From Alphaproteobacteria bacterium (GTDB taxonomy: Bacteria > Pseudomonadota > Alphaproteobacteria > Rhizobiales > Xanthobacteraceae), in NCBI GenBank assembly GCA_026400395.1, contig JAPLPD010000282.1, positions 1-33,942 of the forward strand: a stretch of DNA of 33,942 nucleotides, read 5' to 3'. The notes beneath the pieces were generated by a model. The model worked only from the letters and a program-made list of their open reading frames with translations, did no database searches and was not told where the DNA came from. Shown here piece by piece: positions 6,776 to 14,504 of this stretch (the first letter of the stretch is position 1; every line of letters begins with the position of its first letter). The translations under genes were made by a program, and so were the position numbers.

Positions 6776-7747
6776 TCATTCGCCGATCTTTGTGACGCCG
6801 CTCAGCACAAGTTGCTCCGTATCGAACGGGGTCGGCAGATCGCCAAGCTGCTGCATCGCTGACACCAACGCATTCAGCTTGGTGCGCGAGATCACGCCAG
6901 TCGGCTCGAAGAATTTACCCTTGACGAAAAAGTCATAGGATTTCTCGACATCCTCGGTCTTGATCTTGCTCGCCTCGGCCATCATCGCGACCGCCTCGGC
7001 CTTGTTTTTTGGATCGTAGAACCACGCCACGCTCTTGAGGTGCGCGGACAGCATCCGTTGCAACACCGGGCCGCTCTTGGCCGCCCACGTGCGGTTCACC
7101 ACGGTGCCGGAGAATGGCAGTTCCGGCGCGTAATCGACAGTGAGACCGAGTTCGTTGAAGCCCGCTGCCGTCGCGTGGAAGTTGAACGGCGGCAGCAAAA
7201 TCGCAGCGTCCACCGCGCCCGCCTGCAGGGCCGATGCCCGCGCCGAGGTGGCGCCGGCAAAAACCATGTCGAACTCGCCCGGCTTGACGCCATGCGGCGC
7301 CAGCATCCTCTCTACGTAGATCTTGGTGATGTCTTTCGGCCCGCCGATCGAGATAACCTTGCCTTTAAGGTCCTTCAGTTCTTTGATCGAGGACTTCGCC
7401 AGCAGCGCATAGGGCGGTGCCTGCACCTCCAATCGCACGATCGCAATGGGAGCCTTTTGCGAGACCGCGCGGATCGGATCGACCAGCCCGGTCGACATGG
7501 TGATGTCGAGCGAGCCCGCCGCCAGTTGCTGAACAAGATTCGCGCTCGACTGCACGAACACGATATCGACCTTGACGCCCTCGGCTTCGAAAAATCCCTT
7601 CTTTATGCCGATGAACACCGGCCAGATGTTCGAGGAAGCCGAGCCCACGGTTCCGACCGTGACGCTATCCGCCGCGCGCGCGGGCGGCATCGCCAGCACC
7701 AGGAAGCCGCCTAGCAGAGCCGTCGCAACCGTCAGAAGCCGCTTCAT
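6776..7747 (-). CDS. NMT1/SsuA-type ABC substrate-binding protein, copy 1
   Basis: A 323-residue periplasmic binding protein. The signal peptide MKRLLTVATALLGGFLVLAMPPARA ends in an Ala-x-Ala site. The mature part is closely similar along its whole length to the next gene (by eye more than half the residues identical), pointing to a tandem duplication. Differences cluster in the first strand-loop region and around VDYAPELPFSGTV versus IQYSDIPFAGISV, the region that follows PPFNFHA. AGGAG lies about 8 bases before the ATG, and the start overlaps the stop of the deacetylase gene as ATGA. The frame is open far upstream, but that part is antisense to the deacetylase gene's own frame and is not used. 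Confidence 0.92.
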   Translation of the reverse strand: MKRLLTVATALLGGFLVLAMPPARAADSVTVGTVGSASSNIWPVFIGIKKGFFEAEGVKVDIVFVQSSANLVQQLAAGSLDITMSTGLVDPIRAVSQKAPIAIVRLEVQAPPYALLAKSSIKELKDLKGKVISIGGPKDITKIYVERMLAPHGVKPGEFDMVFAGATSARASALQAGAVDAAILLPPFNFHATAAGFNELGLTVDYAPELPFSGTVVNRTWAAKSGPVLQRMLSAHLKSVAWFYDPKNKAEAVAMMAEASKIKTEDVEKSYDFFVKGKFFEPTGVISRTKLNALVSAMQQLGDLPTPFDTEQLVLSGVTKIGE

Positions 7748-8670
7748 CCCCGTACTCCTGCTCGTGACCTGGCGGGAGCCTTCGTCTTGGCCTTTCCGCC
7801 TTCCAATTGCGCGAGATAGTGGCTTGCAATTTCCGAGCCGGTAGCCTTCCAGACCTTCTTGTGTTTGCAAATGTACTTTAATGCCGCATCGAATGCGCCG
7901 ATGCGGTGCGGTACGCCGATCAGGTAGGGATGCAGCGCGATCGCCATGACGCGCCCGGATTTCGCGCCTTCCTTGTAGAGCACGTCGAACTGGTCGCAGA
8001 TCATCTTGGCGAATCCGTCGGCCGAGACGAGACGCCGCTCGAACGCTGACTTGTCGTTGAGCTGCTGCGTGTAAGGCATCGAAACGACGGTGCGTCCATC
8101 GTCCAGGGTCATTTGATAGGGCTGATCGTCGTTGCACCAGTCGGCAACATACTGACAGCCGTTGTCGACCAGATGATCGAGCGTGTCCCAGGTTTCCTGC
8201 AGGCCAGCGCTCAGCCACCCCTTAACCGGCTTTCCGGTGTGCTGCTTGATCGTCGCGAACGTGTTGCGGACAATCTGAGCCTCCTCCCCCGGCCCTGCCT
8301 CATTGAGGCGGCGGGTGTTGCTCTCGTTGTGCCCCATCCACTCCCACTTGCGTTTCTCGCCCTCTTCCATGATGCGCGGATGCTCGGCGCAAAGGTTGGA
8401 GTTGAGCGCAACGGTGCCGCGGATTCCGTACTTGTCGAGCGTGTCCATAATCCGGAACACACCGACCCGATTTCCGTAATCACGCTCCGACCACATCACG
8501 ACGTCCGGAAGCTTGGCGCCGGCGCCGTAACCGCCCGGTTTCTCCAACATCGAGAAGTATTCGATGTTGGGAATGATCCAGAGCGCAACGTACGCGCCGT
8601 TCGGCCATTCCAGGCGCGGACGATCGATGATCGGGGAATAGGGAAACGGTCCGTAGGAGCGTGGCTTCAT
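7744..8670 (-). CDS. Polysaccharide deacetylase-family amidohydrolase (PuuE-like)
   Basis: A 308-residue protein of the polysaccharide deacetylase (NodB-fold) superfamily in the branch that includes PuuE allantoinase. Seen: an N-terminal WPNGAYVALWIIPNIEYF strand region, VGVFRIMDTLDKYGIRGTVALNSNLC (the usual G-x-R-x-T-x-x-x-N strand), MGHNESN in place of the metal-binding G-N-H motif, and a C-terminal ALHPYLIGVPHR motif. That last motif is typical of PuuE-like enzymes and supplies a metal- or substrate-contacting His. No signal peptide, so cytoplasmic. Together with the neighbouring cysteine hydrolase it suggests hydrolysis of a ring or linear amide/ureide after import rather than cell-wall work. 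It starts 1 base after the upstream stop. Confidence 0.87.
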   Translation of the reverse strand: MKPRSYGPFPYSPIIDRPRLEWPNGAYVALWIIPNIEYFSMLEKPGGYGAGAKLPDVVMWSERDYGNRVGVFRIMDTLDKYGIRGTVALNSNLCAEHPRIMEEGEKRKWEWMGHNESNTRRLNEAGPGEEAQIVRNTFATIKQHTGKPVKGWLSAGLQETWDTLDHLVDNGCQYVADWCNDDQPYQMTLDDGRTVVSMPYTQQLNDKSAFERRLVSADGFAKMICDQFDVLYKEGAKSGRVMAIALHPYLIGVPHRIGAFDAALKYICKHKKVWKATGSEIASHYLAQLEGGKAKTKAPARSRAGVRG

Positions 8671-8671
8671 A

Positions 8672-9376
8672 TCAACTGGCCTTCTTCACGGCGAGTGTGT
8701 CCAGGTGCGTGACGACATCATCGACGTGCATCACGTCGGTGTATTTGTGATGCAAGTCGAACAGGTTGACCTTGTGCGACAGCATACTCCGGTCGAAACA
8801 GCATTCCTCAACGACGACCACATGGAAGCCATTGGAATAGGCATCGACCGACGACGCCCGCACGCAGCCCGAGGTGCTCTCGCCGCAGACAATGATCGTC
8901 TGGATGCCCAGTTGAGTCAGATGCGCCATCAAGGGCGTGCCGTAGAAACTCGATGCGCGCTGCTTGGTGATGACCACATCGCCCGGCTGCGGCTTGAACT
9001 CGGCCTTGATCTGGTACAGTGCCGGGTCTTGCGGAACTCGCTGGCGCTTGGTTGCCGTGACACGCGACGGAATGCTGTCCGGCCGGGTGTCTGAGGTGGT
9101 GTAGAAGATCGGAATGCCCGCGGCTCGGGCAGCAGCGAACAGCCGCTTGGTCGGCTCGATGGCGGCGTAGGCGTTCTCGCCGCATGTCGAAGCGTAAGTC
9201 TTGTGCAGTTGTGCCACCGGCTTCGGCCCGCCCTGGTAGGCCAACTCGTAGAGATCGATCGCCAGCAGCGCGGGTGACGGGCCGACGAATGTCTTGCGGG
9301 CATAGTGGGTGTAGATGTCGAGCACCTCGGGAGGCACGATGTCCCTCCAGCAGTGATTCTCAAAATCGTCGGCCAT
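8672..9376 (-). CDS. Isochorismatase-family cysteine hydrolase
   Basis: A 234-residue enzyme, first gene of the operon. The catalytic triad of the family is visible: Asp41 in LLAIDLYE, Lys138 in VITKQRASSF and Cys171 in GESTSGCVRAS. The GxxTSxCVR-type motif with a preceding cis-peptide region is typical of amidases in this family (N-carbamoylsarcosine amidase, RutB, biuret hydrolase) and unlike true isochorismatases, which lack the Cys. It therefore probably hydrolyses a carbamoyl or amide bond and releases ammonia or carbamate. Start: the ATG at 9376 has AAGGGAGAA 6 bases upstream. The 104-bp gap to the divergent gene at 9481 should hold the operon promoter. Confidence 0.9.
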   Translation of the reverse strand: MADDFENHCWRDIVPPEVLDIYTHYARKTFVGPSPALLAIDLYELAYQGGPKPVAQLHKTYASTCGENAYAAIEPTKRLFAAARAAGIPIFYTTSDTRPDSIPSRVTATKRQRVPQDPALYQIKAEFKPQPGDVVITKQRASSFYGTPLMAHLTQLGIQTIIVCGESTSGCVRASSVDAYSNGFHVVVVEECCFDRSMLSHKVNLFDLHHKYTDVMHVDDVVTHLDTLAVKKAS

Positions 9377-9480
9377 GACGTTCTCCCTTGCCGGTTACAT
9401 CCTGGAAGCCTATCCGGGAGTGAACCGCGATACAATTTGACCTAGCATGCAGTTTTGATGCCGAGCCGGGGACCCATTGC

Positions 9481-10440
9481 ATGAGCGCCATAAACCGACG
9501 TGATTTGCTGGCCGGTTCTGCGGCGGGCCTCTTGGCCTGCTCCCCAGCCCTTGGTGCCGCCCCCAAGGCCACAAGCCAGGGACCCGGCGCGTATCGCACC
9601 AAGCTCGGCGATTTTCAGGTCACGGCGCTCTACGACGGGACGTGGTTTCTCAAGATCGATGATTCACTTGTCCGCAATGCCAGCGACGCCGACGTGAACA
9701 AGGCACTGGCAGCGGCTTTTCTACCACCGAACATCCTCCCCATCTCGTTCACCATTCTGCTGATCAACACCGGATCGAAGCTCGTGCTGATCGACGCCGG
9801 CACTGCCGGACAGGTCGCGGACACCGCCGGCGTCATGATGGCCAATCTGGCCGCCGCGGGCGTCGCTCCTGCCGCGATCGACTCCGTCGTCATCTCCCAC
9901 TTCCATCCCGACCACATTGACGGCCTCAAGACCAAGGATGGCGACAAGGTTTTCGCCAACGCCGAGATCCTGGTGCCGGAGCAGGAGTGGACCTACTGGA
10001 TGGACGACGGCGAGATGAGCAAGGCGCCCGACCGCATCAAGGTGTATTTCCGCAACGCCCGGCGCATCTTCGGCGACATCGGCAAGGAGGTGCGGCGCTT
10101 CAAGCCTGGAGCCGAGGTTGCACCCGGTATCACGTCAATTCCGGCGTTCGGCCACACGCCGGGTCACTGCGCATTCGCGATCGCGTCTCGCAACCAATCG
10201 ATGCTGGTGATGAGCGACGCCGTCCGCAATCCATATCTGTTTGCGCGCCATCCGGACTGGCAGCCGCTGTTCGATATGGACGGACCGCTGGCGGTCAAGA
10301 CGCGGCGGCAGATGCTCGACCGCGCAGCCTCCGACCGCATGCTGGTCGAGGCTTATCACTTCCCGTTCCCGGCCAGCGGCCACATCGTTCGAAGCGGCAA
10401 GGGCTATGAGTTGATTCCGGTGGAGTGGCAGCCGCTATAG
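9481..10440 (+). CDS. Tat-exported metallo-beta-lactamase-fold hydrolase
   Basis: A 319-residue MBL-fold metal hydrolase. The N-terminus NRRDLLAGSAAGLLACSPALGA is a Tat-type signal (RR-x-L-L), so the protein is probably exported folded. The zinc motif HFHPDH is at 140-145; further ligands are likely His in GHTPGH, Asp in VMSDAV and His in EAYHFPFP. The overall pattern resembles the lactonase/AttM and arylsulfatase-like MBL groups; the substrate is not predictable. The start at 9481 directly precedes the Tat motif. It is divergent from the ABC/hydrolase operon and could share its regulation, but nothing in the sequence proves this. It converges with the gene at 10445, with only 4 bases between stops. 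Confidence 0.88.
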   Translation: MSAINRRDLLAGSAAGLLACSPALGAAPKATSQGPGAYRTKLGDFQVTALYDGTWFLKIDDSLVRNASDADVNKALAAAFLPPNILPISFTILLINTGSKLVLIDAGTAGQVADTAGVMMANLAAAGVAPAAIDSVVISHFHPDHIDGLKTKDGDKVFANAEILVPEQEWTYWMDDGEMSKAPDRIKVYFRNARRIFGDIGKEVRRFKPGAEVAPGITSIPAFGHTPGHCAFAIASRNQSMLVMSDAVRNPYLFARHPDWQPLFDMDGPLAVKTRRQMLDRAASDRMLVEAYHFPFPASGHIVRSGKGYELIPVEWQPL

Positions 10441-10444
10441 AGAC

Positions 10445-11011
10445 CTACAGCTTGCTCAACTTGGCGACATCGATGGCCTGCGCGTAAGCGAGTTTCGCCG
10501 CGGCATCCGCCGAGCCTTCGACCGACACCATGAACTTGTTGGCGATCACCATCTTGACGTTGCCGTCGTTGTCCTGGATCGCGCGCTGGCTACCGACTCG
10601 CACCAGCTTGCCCATCGCGCCGGCCAGCGCCGGATTGCTGAAGAACGCCGCGATCTGCGCCACCATCGCAGAATCGCCGGTGATCTGCACCTCGACGCTG
10701 TCGCCCTTGGCATTCTGGTAGGTCCGGCTCGCCATCGAAGCACCGAATCCGGCCATGCCGAGCGCCTGGGTGCTGGCCTTGTCGGCCTTCCAGCCCGGCA
10801 GCGCGTTCGGCAGCAGGGTTGCAAAAACCTCGGCGTTCTTCTGTCCGATCAACTGCGAGGCGAGATCCAGCGACTGTTTGGCATTGGTCAGGTCGCCCGA
10901 CTGATACGCCTTGCGCGCGGCATCCATCGCGTCGATGATGTCGTCAGCGAACGCCGGTGCGGCCAGTGCGCCGAGCAGAAATATCCCGGCGATGATGCGG
11001 TTGATGGTCAT
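10445..11011 (-). CDS. Periplasmic hypothetical protein (188 aa)
   Basis: A 188-residue protein with a clear signal peptide (MTINRIIAGIFLLGALAAPAFA, cleavage before DD). The mature part begins with a helix pair DAMDAARKAYQSGDLTNAKQSLDLASQLIG that looks TPR-like, then a Gly-rich segment GMAGFGASMASRTY and alternating strands (GDSVEVQITGDS, GNVKMVIANKFMVSVEGS). I do not recognise a named domain, though similar periplasmic proteins occur in Rhizobiales. Start: the ATG at 11011 is chosen because it gives the signal peptide; an in-frame ATG at 11056 adds 15 residues that spoil it. A purine run GGGGG lies upstream. Probably monocistronic. Confidence 0.75.
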   Translation of the reverse strand: MTINRIIAGIFLLGALAAPAFADDIIDAMDAARKAYQSGDLTNAKQSLDLASQLIGQKNAEVFATLLPNALPGWKADKASTQALGMAGFGASMASRTYQNAKGDSVEVQITGDSAMVAQIAAFFSNPALAGAMGKLVRVGSQRAIQDNDGNVKMVIANKFMVSVEGSADAAAKLAYAQAIDVAKLSKL

Positions 11012-11109
11012 GGTCGCCCCCTGATTCTCAATCGCAAAATACCACGCTTTGGCCAAACGGCAGGAGGCCAGCCTCGCGGCTGGCCTCCCCTCACCGACCC
11101 ATTTGGGGA

Positions 11110-11367
11110 TCAGTTCGCCTTCGGACGGCTGCCAACGGTGTGCTGCATGGCGTGCGTCCGCGTGCCGGACACATGCTTCGCATGGTGCCGCCCGTGCCGG
11201 ACATGTCGCACATGCTTCACATGAACGTGCTTCACGTGATGGCGGGCGTGACCGTGCTTGACGACCTCGACCTTGGCGGATTGCGGGGCCGGGGCTGTGC
11301 CCTGCGCAAGCACCGGGGCGGTCAGCATTGACGCCGCGATCAGCGCGGCTGCGAAAGTCTTCAACAT
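11110..11367 (-). CDS. Secreted His/Lys-rich small protein (85 aa)
   Basis: An 85-residue protein: signal peptide MLKTFAAALIAASMLTAPVLA, a short Ala/Pro linker, then about 40 residues dominated by repeated H-V-K-H / R-H-V-R-H / R-H-H units, ending in TVGSRPKAN. Histidine makes up roughly a quarter of the mature chain. I recall similar Bradyrhizobium proteins annotated as His-rich protein BRANT, but cannot confirm membership. Start: the ATG at 11367 with AAGGAAG upstream; a longer frame from 11469 adds a non-signal N-terminus and is rejected. The His clusters suggest binding of nickel, zinc or copper, or of acidic polymers, in the periplasm. No metal-transport gene lies next to it. Confidence 0.72.
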   Translation of the reverse strand: MLKTFAAALIAASMLTAPVLAQGTAPAPQSAKVEVVKHGHARHHVKHVHVKHVRHVRHGRHHAKHVSGTRTHAMQHTVGSRPKAN

Positions 11368-11599
11368 TGTTTTCTTCCTTTTTTGTGGCGCTTCGGCGCG
11401 ATGCCGATTTGCGCTGATGCCGTGGATTATGATCACCGGCAATGAACGGGGTCTGAGGGGTGGTGACATCTGCCGTTCATATCGATGAACCGACTGTTAT
11501 TGTGGTTCACGGCGGCGTAAAAGTGTCACTCAGCATGTTGTTACTGGCGCAGAAATCGCTACTGTTGATGCATTGCACCGGCCACCAGGAGGGCCTCCC

Positions 11600-12163
11600 A
11601 TGATCAGAACCCCGTTCCGCCTCTGCACTTTGATTGCTGCAAGCGCCTTCGCACTCGCAGTTTCGCTGCCCGCGTTCGCCGTCGACAGCCGAAGTCCGAT
11701 GGCAGACCCGAAGCCACAGACGAAGTCATCGACTTCGAAGCCGGATTCAAAGGCAACCAGCGCCAAGAAAAAGAAAGCGCCGAAGGAAAAGAAATCCGAG
11801 CAGCAGTTCATCAACGGCTACAAGGTCGCGCATGCGATGATCTACAAGCAGCACGACTACACCGCCGGCATCGACCAGTTGAAGTCGCTGGGGCATGACG
11901 ACAATCCGGACGTCGCCAATCTGATCGGTTACTCCAGCCGCAAACTCGGCCGCTACGACGACTCCAAGCTCTGGTACGAGCGCGCGCTGGCCGCCGATCC
12001 CTCCCACGCCCGCACCTGGTCTTACTACGGCATGTGGCACGCCGAGCAGGGCAACGTGCTCAAGGCCAAGGACTACCTTGCCAAGGTCGAAACGCTGTGC
12101 GGCACCAAGTGCCGTGAATACACCGAGTTGAAGGGCGTCATCGAAGGCACCCGCACCTACTAG
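11600..12163 (+). CDS. Exported TPR-repeat protein
   Basis: A 187-residue protein with a signal peptide (MIRTPFRLCTLIAASAFALAVSLPAFA), a Lys/Ser-rich low-complexity linker (about residues 35-65), then two to three TPR units. The best units are PDVANLIGYSSRKLGRYDDSKLWYERALAADPSHARTWSYYG and the following GMWHAEQGNVLKAKDYLAKVETLC. AGGAGGG at 11587-11593 fixes the ATG at 11600 rather than 11573. TPR proteins mediate protein-protein contact; a periplasmic scaffold or assembly role is likely but no partner is evident. The C-terminal Cys pair (LCGTKC) could form a disulfide or bind metal. It ends at a bidirectional hairpin shared with cutA. Confidence 0.8.
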   Translation: MIRTPFRLCTLIAASAFALAVSLPAFAVDSRSPMADPKPQTKSSTSKPDSKATSAKKKKAPKEKKSEQQFINGYKVAHAMIYKQHDYTAGIDQLKSLGHDDNPDVANLIGYSSRKLGRYDDSKLWYERALAADPSHARTWSYYGMWHAEQGNVLKAKDYLAKVETLCGTKCREYTELKGVIEGTRTY

Positions 12164-12180
12164 CCTCGCGCTCTGACATC

Positions 12181-12211
12181 GAATGCCCGGTAGCGTCGCT
12201 GCCGGGCGTTC
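12181..12211. terminator. Bidirectional hairpin between convergent genes
   Basis: A stem of GAATGCCCGGTAGC against GCTGCCGGGCGTTC with a 3-base loop and two internal mismatches. It lies between the stop of the TPR gene (12163) and the stop of cutA (12213). No T-run of more than three follows on either strand, so it is a terminator-like hairpin rather than a textbook one. Confidence 0.6.
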
Positions 12212-12212
12212 T

Positions 12213-12542
12213 CTATTTCGGGGCAGGCTCCGTCTCGTCCATCAGCCAGCCGAAATAGCCGGTCTCCACGCTCTCCAACGGCATCACCAGGATTGCCGGC
12301 GTGTCGTAGGAATGCAGTTCCTTCACAGCATCCGAAACAGCGTCCGCCAGCGACGATCGAGTCTTGATGAGCATCACCGTTTCCTCGGCACGCTCGAGCT
12401 GACCCTGCCACCGATAGTGCGAGATCATGCCCGGCAGGATGTTCACGCAGGCCGCGAGGCGGCGGTCGACCAGCGTACGGCCGGCCGCCTCCGCCTCGAC
12501 AGTCGTGGGCCAAGTCGTATAGACGAACACCGCGCGTTCCAT
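12213..12542 (-). CDS. cutA: CutA-family divalent-cation tolerance protein
   Basis: A 109-residue protein matching CutA1 in length and layout: [34 protein letters not shown] (strand 1, helix 1 and the conserved ACVN), then [23 protein letters not shown] (the Y-x-W-x-G-x-x-x-x-x-x-E signature and K-T segment), then [26 protein letters not shown] (the H-x-Y-x-x-P-x-I motif). CutA forms very stable trimers in the cytosol; the historic link to copper tolerance is weak and its true role is unsettled. It is divergent from the NAD-kinase gene with 30 bp between starts, so promoters must overlap or lie within the neighbours. Confidence 0.93.
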   Translation of the reverse strand: MERAVFVYTTWPTTVEAEAAGRTLVDRRLAACVNILPGMISHYRWQGQLERAEETVMLIKTRSSLADAVSDAVKELHSYDTPAILVMPLESVETGYFGWLMDETEPAPK

Positions 12543-12572
12543 GATCCCTCACCAGGTGGCCTGGCCGTCGAA

Positions 12573-13313
12573 ATGCTTCGGAAAACACCAAAATACGAGC
12601 GGATTGCCTTCGTGGCGAGCCCCGCTCCTGAGGCCCGAGCGGCGCTCAAGCGGCTGGTGAAGCTGTACGGCAGCGTCAGCCCGTCCAAAGCCGACGTCGT
12701 GGTCGCCCTGGGCGGCGACGGATTGATGCTACGCACGCTGCGCCAAGCCATGAAGGCCGGCCGGCCGATCTACGGCATGCATCGCGGCACGATCGGCTTC
12801 CTGATGAACGAATATCGCGATAAGCACCTGCGCGAGCGCCTGCAGGCGTCGCAGACCACCGTGATCCATCCGCTGGTGATGCGGGCGCGCGACGTCAAGG
12901 GCAAGCTGCACGAGCATTACGCCATCAACGAGGTTTCGCTGTTCCGCCAGACCTATCAGGTGGCGCGCTTGTCGATCTCCATCGATGGCAAGGAGCGCTT
13001 GCCGGAATTGATGGCCGACGGCGTGCTTGTGGCAACCCCCGCGGGTTCCACCGCCTATAATCTATCGGCGCAGGGACCGATCATTCCAATCAACGCCAAC
13101 CTGATGGCGGTGACACCAATCAGCCCGTTCCGGCCGCGGCGTTGGCGCGGCGCTTTGCTGCCGGACGGTGCGCGCGTGACGTTACGCGTGATCGATCCCG
13201 ACCGCCGGCCGGTCGCCGCCGTCGCCGACCATGCCGAGGTGCGTTCAGTGCGCGACGTCGAAATCCACATGGATCACTCGGTGGGTACTAGCGGATCTGG
13301 CGCTGCGCCTTAA
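12573..13313 (+). CDS. nadK: NAD kinase
   Basis: A 246-residue enzyme that phosphorylates NAD to NADP. Seen: [12 protein letters not shown] at the N-terminus, the GGDG motif (47-50) within [32 protein letters not shown] (the N-E substrate-binding motif), [22 protein letters not shown] (the conserved T-P-x-G-S-T-A-Y motif) and TPISPFRPR. It is a short alphaproteobacterial form. Start: the only in-frame ATG just before the conserved strand is at 12573; the open frame continues upstream to 12183 but that stretch is antisense to cutA. No clear ribosome-binding site is visible before 12573, so a non-ATG start a few codons upstream is conceivable. Confidence 0.92.
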   Translation: MLRKTPKYERIAFVASPAPEARAALKRLVKLYGSVSPSKADVVVALGGDGLMLRTLRQAMKAGRPIYGMHRGTIGFLMNEYRDKHLRERLQASQTTVIHPLVMRARDVKGKLHEHYAINEVSLFRQTYQVARLSISIDGKERLPELMADGVLVATPAGSTAYNLSAQGPIIPINANLMAVTPISPFRPRRWRGALLPDGARVTLRVIDPDRRPVAAVADHAEVRSVRDVEIHMDHSVGTSGSGAAP

Positions 13314-13406
13314 CATGCCGCCACAGATCGGCAAGCGGCCAGGCACGGGCACTGATCAGAAGGCGCCGCGTTTGAAGCGTGGCTCGTTCCGGGGAGCACA
13401 CCACTG

Positions 13407-14504
13407 ATGACAGCATCTGCCGAAGAGCCGCCGTCCATGATCCTTGCCAAAACCGGCTACCTCTACGTCGGCGGCAAAATCGACTCCACGGTGCCGGGCT
13501 CGCCGATGACCGGGCAGATGTACGTCGAATACCTCATCCCGAAGACGCTGACCCATCCCTACCCCTTGGTGATGATCCACGGCGGCAGTCAGACCGGCAC
13601 CAACTTCACCGGCACGCCGGATGGACGCGAAGGCTGGGCGCAGTACTTCGTGCGCCGGGGCCACGCGGTGTATGTGGTCGATCAGGTTGCGCGCGGCCGC
13701 TCGGCGCACTTCTCGCAGTCACAGGGCAAGGTGGCCGATGGAAACCTGGAGCGCACCGAACAGCGCTTCATCGCGCCCGAGCGATTCAATCTGTGGCCGC
13801 AAGCCAAGCTGCACACGCAATGGCCAGGCACCGGCAAGCCCGGCGATGCGGCGTTCGACGAATTCTATGCGACTCAGTTTCCCTCGCTGGTCGATTTCCC
13901 GGCACAGCAGCGGCTGAACCGCGATGCCGGCATCGCATTGCTCGACAAGATCGGGCCTTCGGTGCTGCTGACACACTCTCAGGCCGGCGCGTTCCAGTGG
14001 CCGATCGCCGACGCGCGGCCGAACCTGGTGAAGGCCATCATCTCGGTCGAGCCGAACGGCCCGCCGGTTTTCGAAACGGAGTTCAAGGGCGATCCGGAAT
14101 GGTTCGCCGACATGGGCAAGAAAAAACGCTTCGGTCTCGGCGAAGTGCCGCTGACCTACGATCCGCCGCTGAAGGAAGACGAAGAGCTTGCCGTCGTGCG
14201 GCAGGACAAGCCTGACCAGCCCGATCTGGTGAACTGCTGGCAGCAGGCGGAGCCCGCACGTAAGCTGAAAAAACTTGCGGGCATCCCGATGCTGATTCTG
14301 ATCGCTGAGGCGTCGTATCACGCCGCCTACGATCACTGCACCGCGAACTGGCTGACCCAGGCGGGCGTCCGCAACACGATGATCCGGCTCGGTGACATGG
14401 GCATCCACGGCAACGGCCACATGATGATGCTGGAGAAGAACTCCGACGACATCGCGGGTGTCATGCGCAGTTGGTTGCTGAAAACCGTGCCGCCGCCGGA
14501 TTAG
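13407..14504 (+). CDS. Alpha/beta-hydrolase-fold esterase-like protein
   Basis: A 365-residue predicted hydrolase. Seen: VMIHGGSQTG (oxyanion-hole HGG, residues 58-60), YVVDQVARGRS (the strand-turn before the lid), nucleophile elbow THSQAG with Ser191, an acidic residue probably in the ILIAEASYH strand region, and the catalytic His candidate in GIHGNGHMMMLEK. A lid-like insertion spans about residues 95-170. GGGGAG precedes the ATG at 13407, and no signal peptide is seen, so cytoplasmic. Similar proteins are found next to catabolic genes in Rhizobiales; substrate unknown. It converges with the MetE-like gene with no bases between the stops. Confidence 0.85.
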   Translation: MTASAEEPPSMILAKTGYLYVGGKIDSTVPGSPMTGQMYVEYLIPKTLTHPYPLVMIHGGSQTGTNFTGTPDGREGWAQYFVRRGHAVYVVDQVARGRSAHFSQSQGKVADGNLERTEQRFIAPERFNLWPQAKLHTQWPGTGKPGDAAFDEFYATQFPSLVDFPAQQRLNRDAGIALLDKIGPSVLLTHSQAGAFQWPIADARPNLVKAIISVEPNGPPVFETEFKGDPEWFADMGKKKRFGLGEVPLTYDPPLKEDEELAVVRQDKPDQPDLVNCWQQAEPARKLKKLAGIPMLILIAEASYHAAYDHCTANWLTQAGVRNTMIRLGDMGIHGNGHMMMLEKNSDDIAGVMRSWLLKTVPPPD

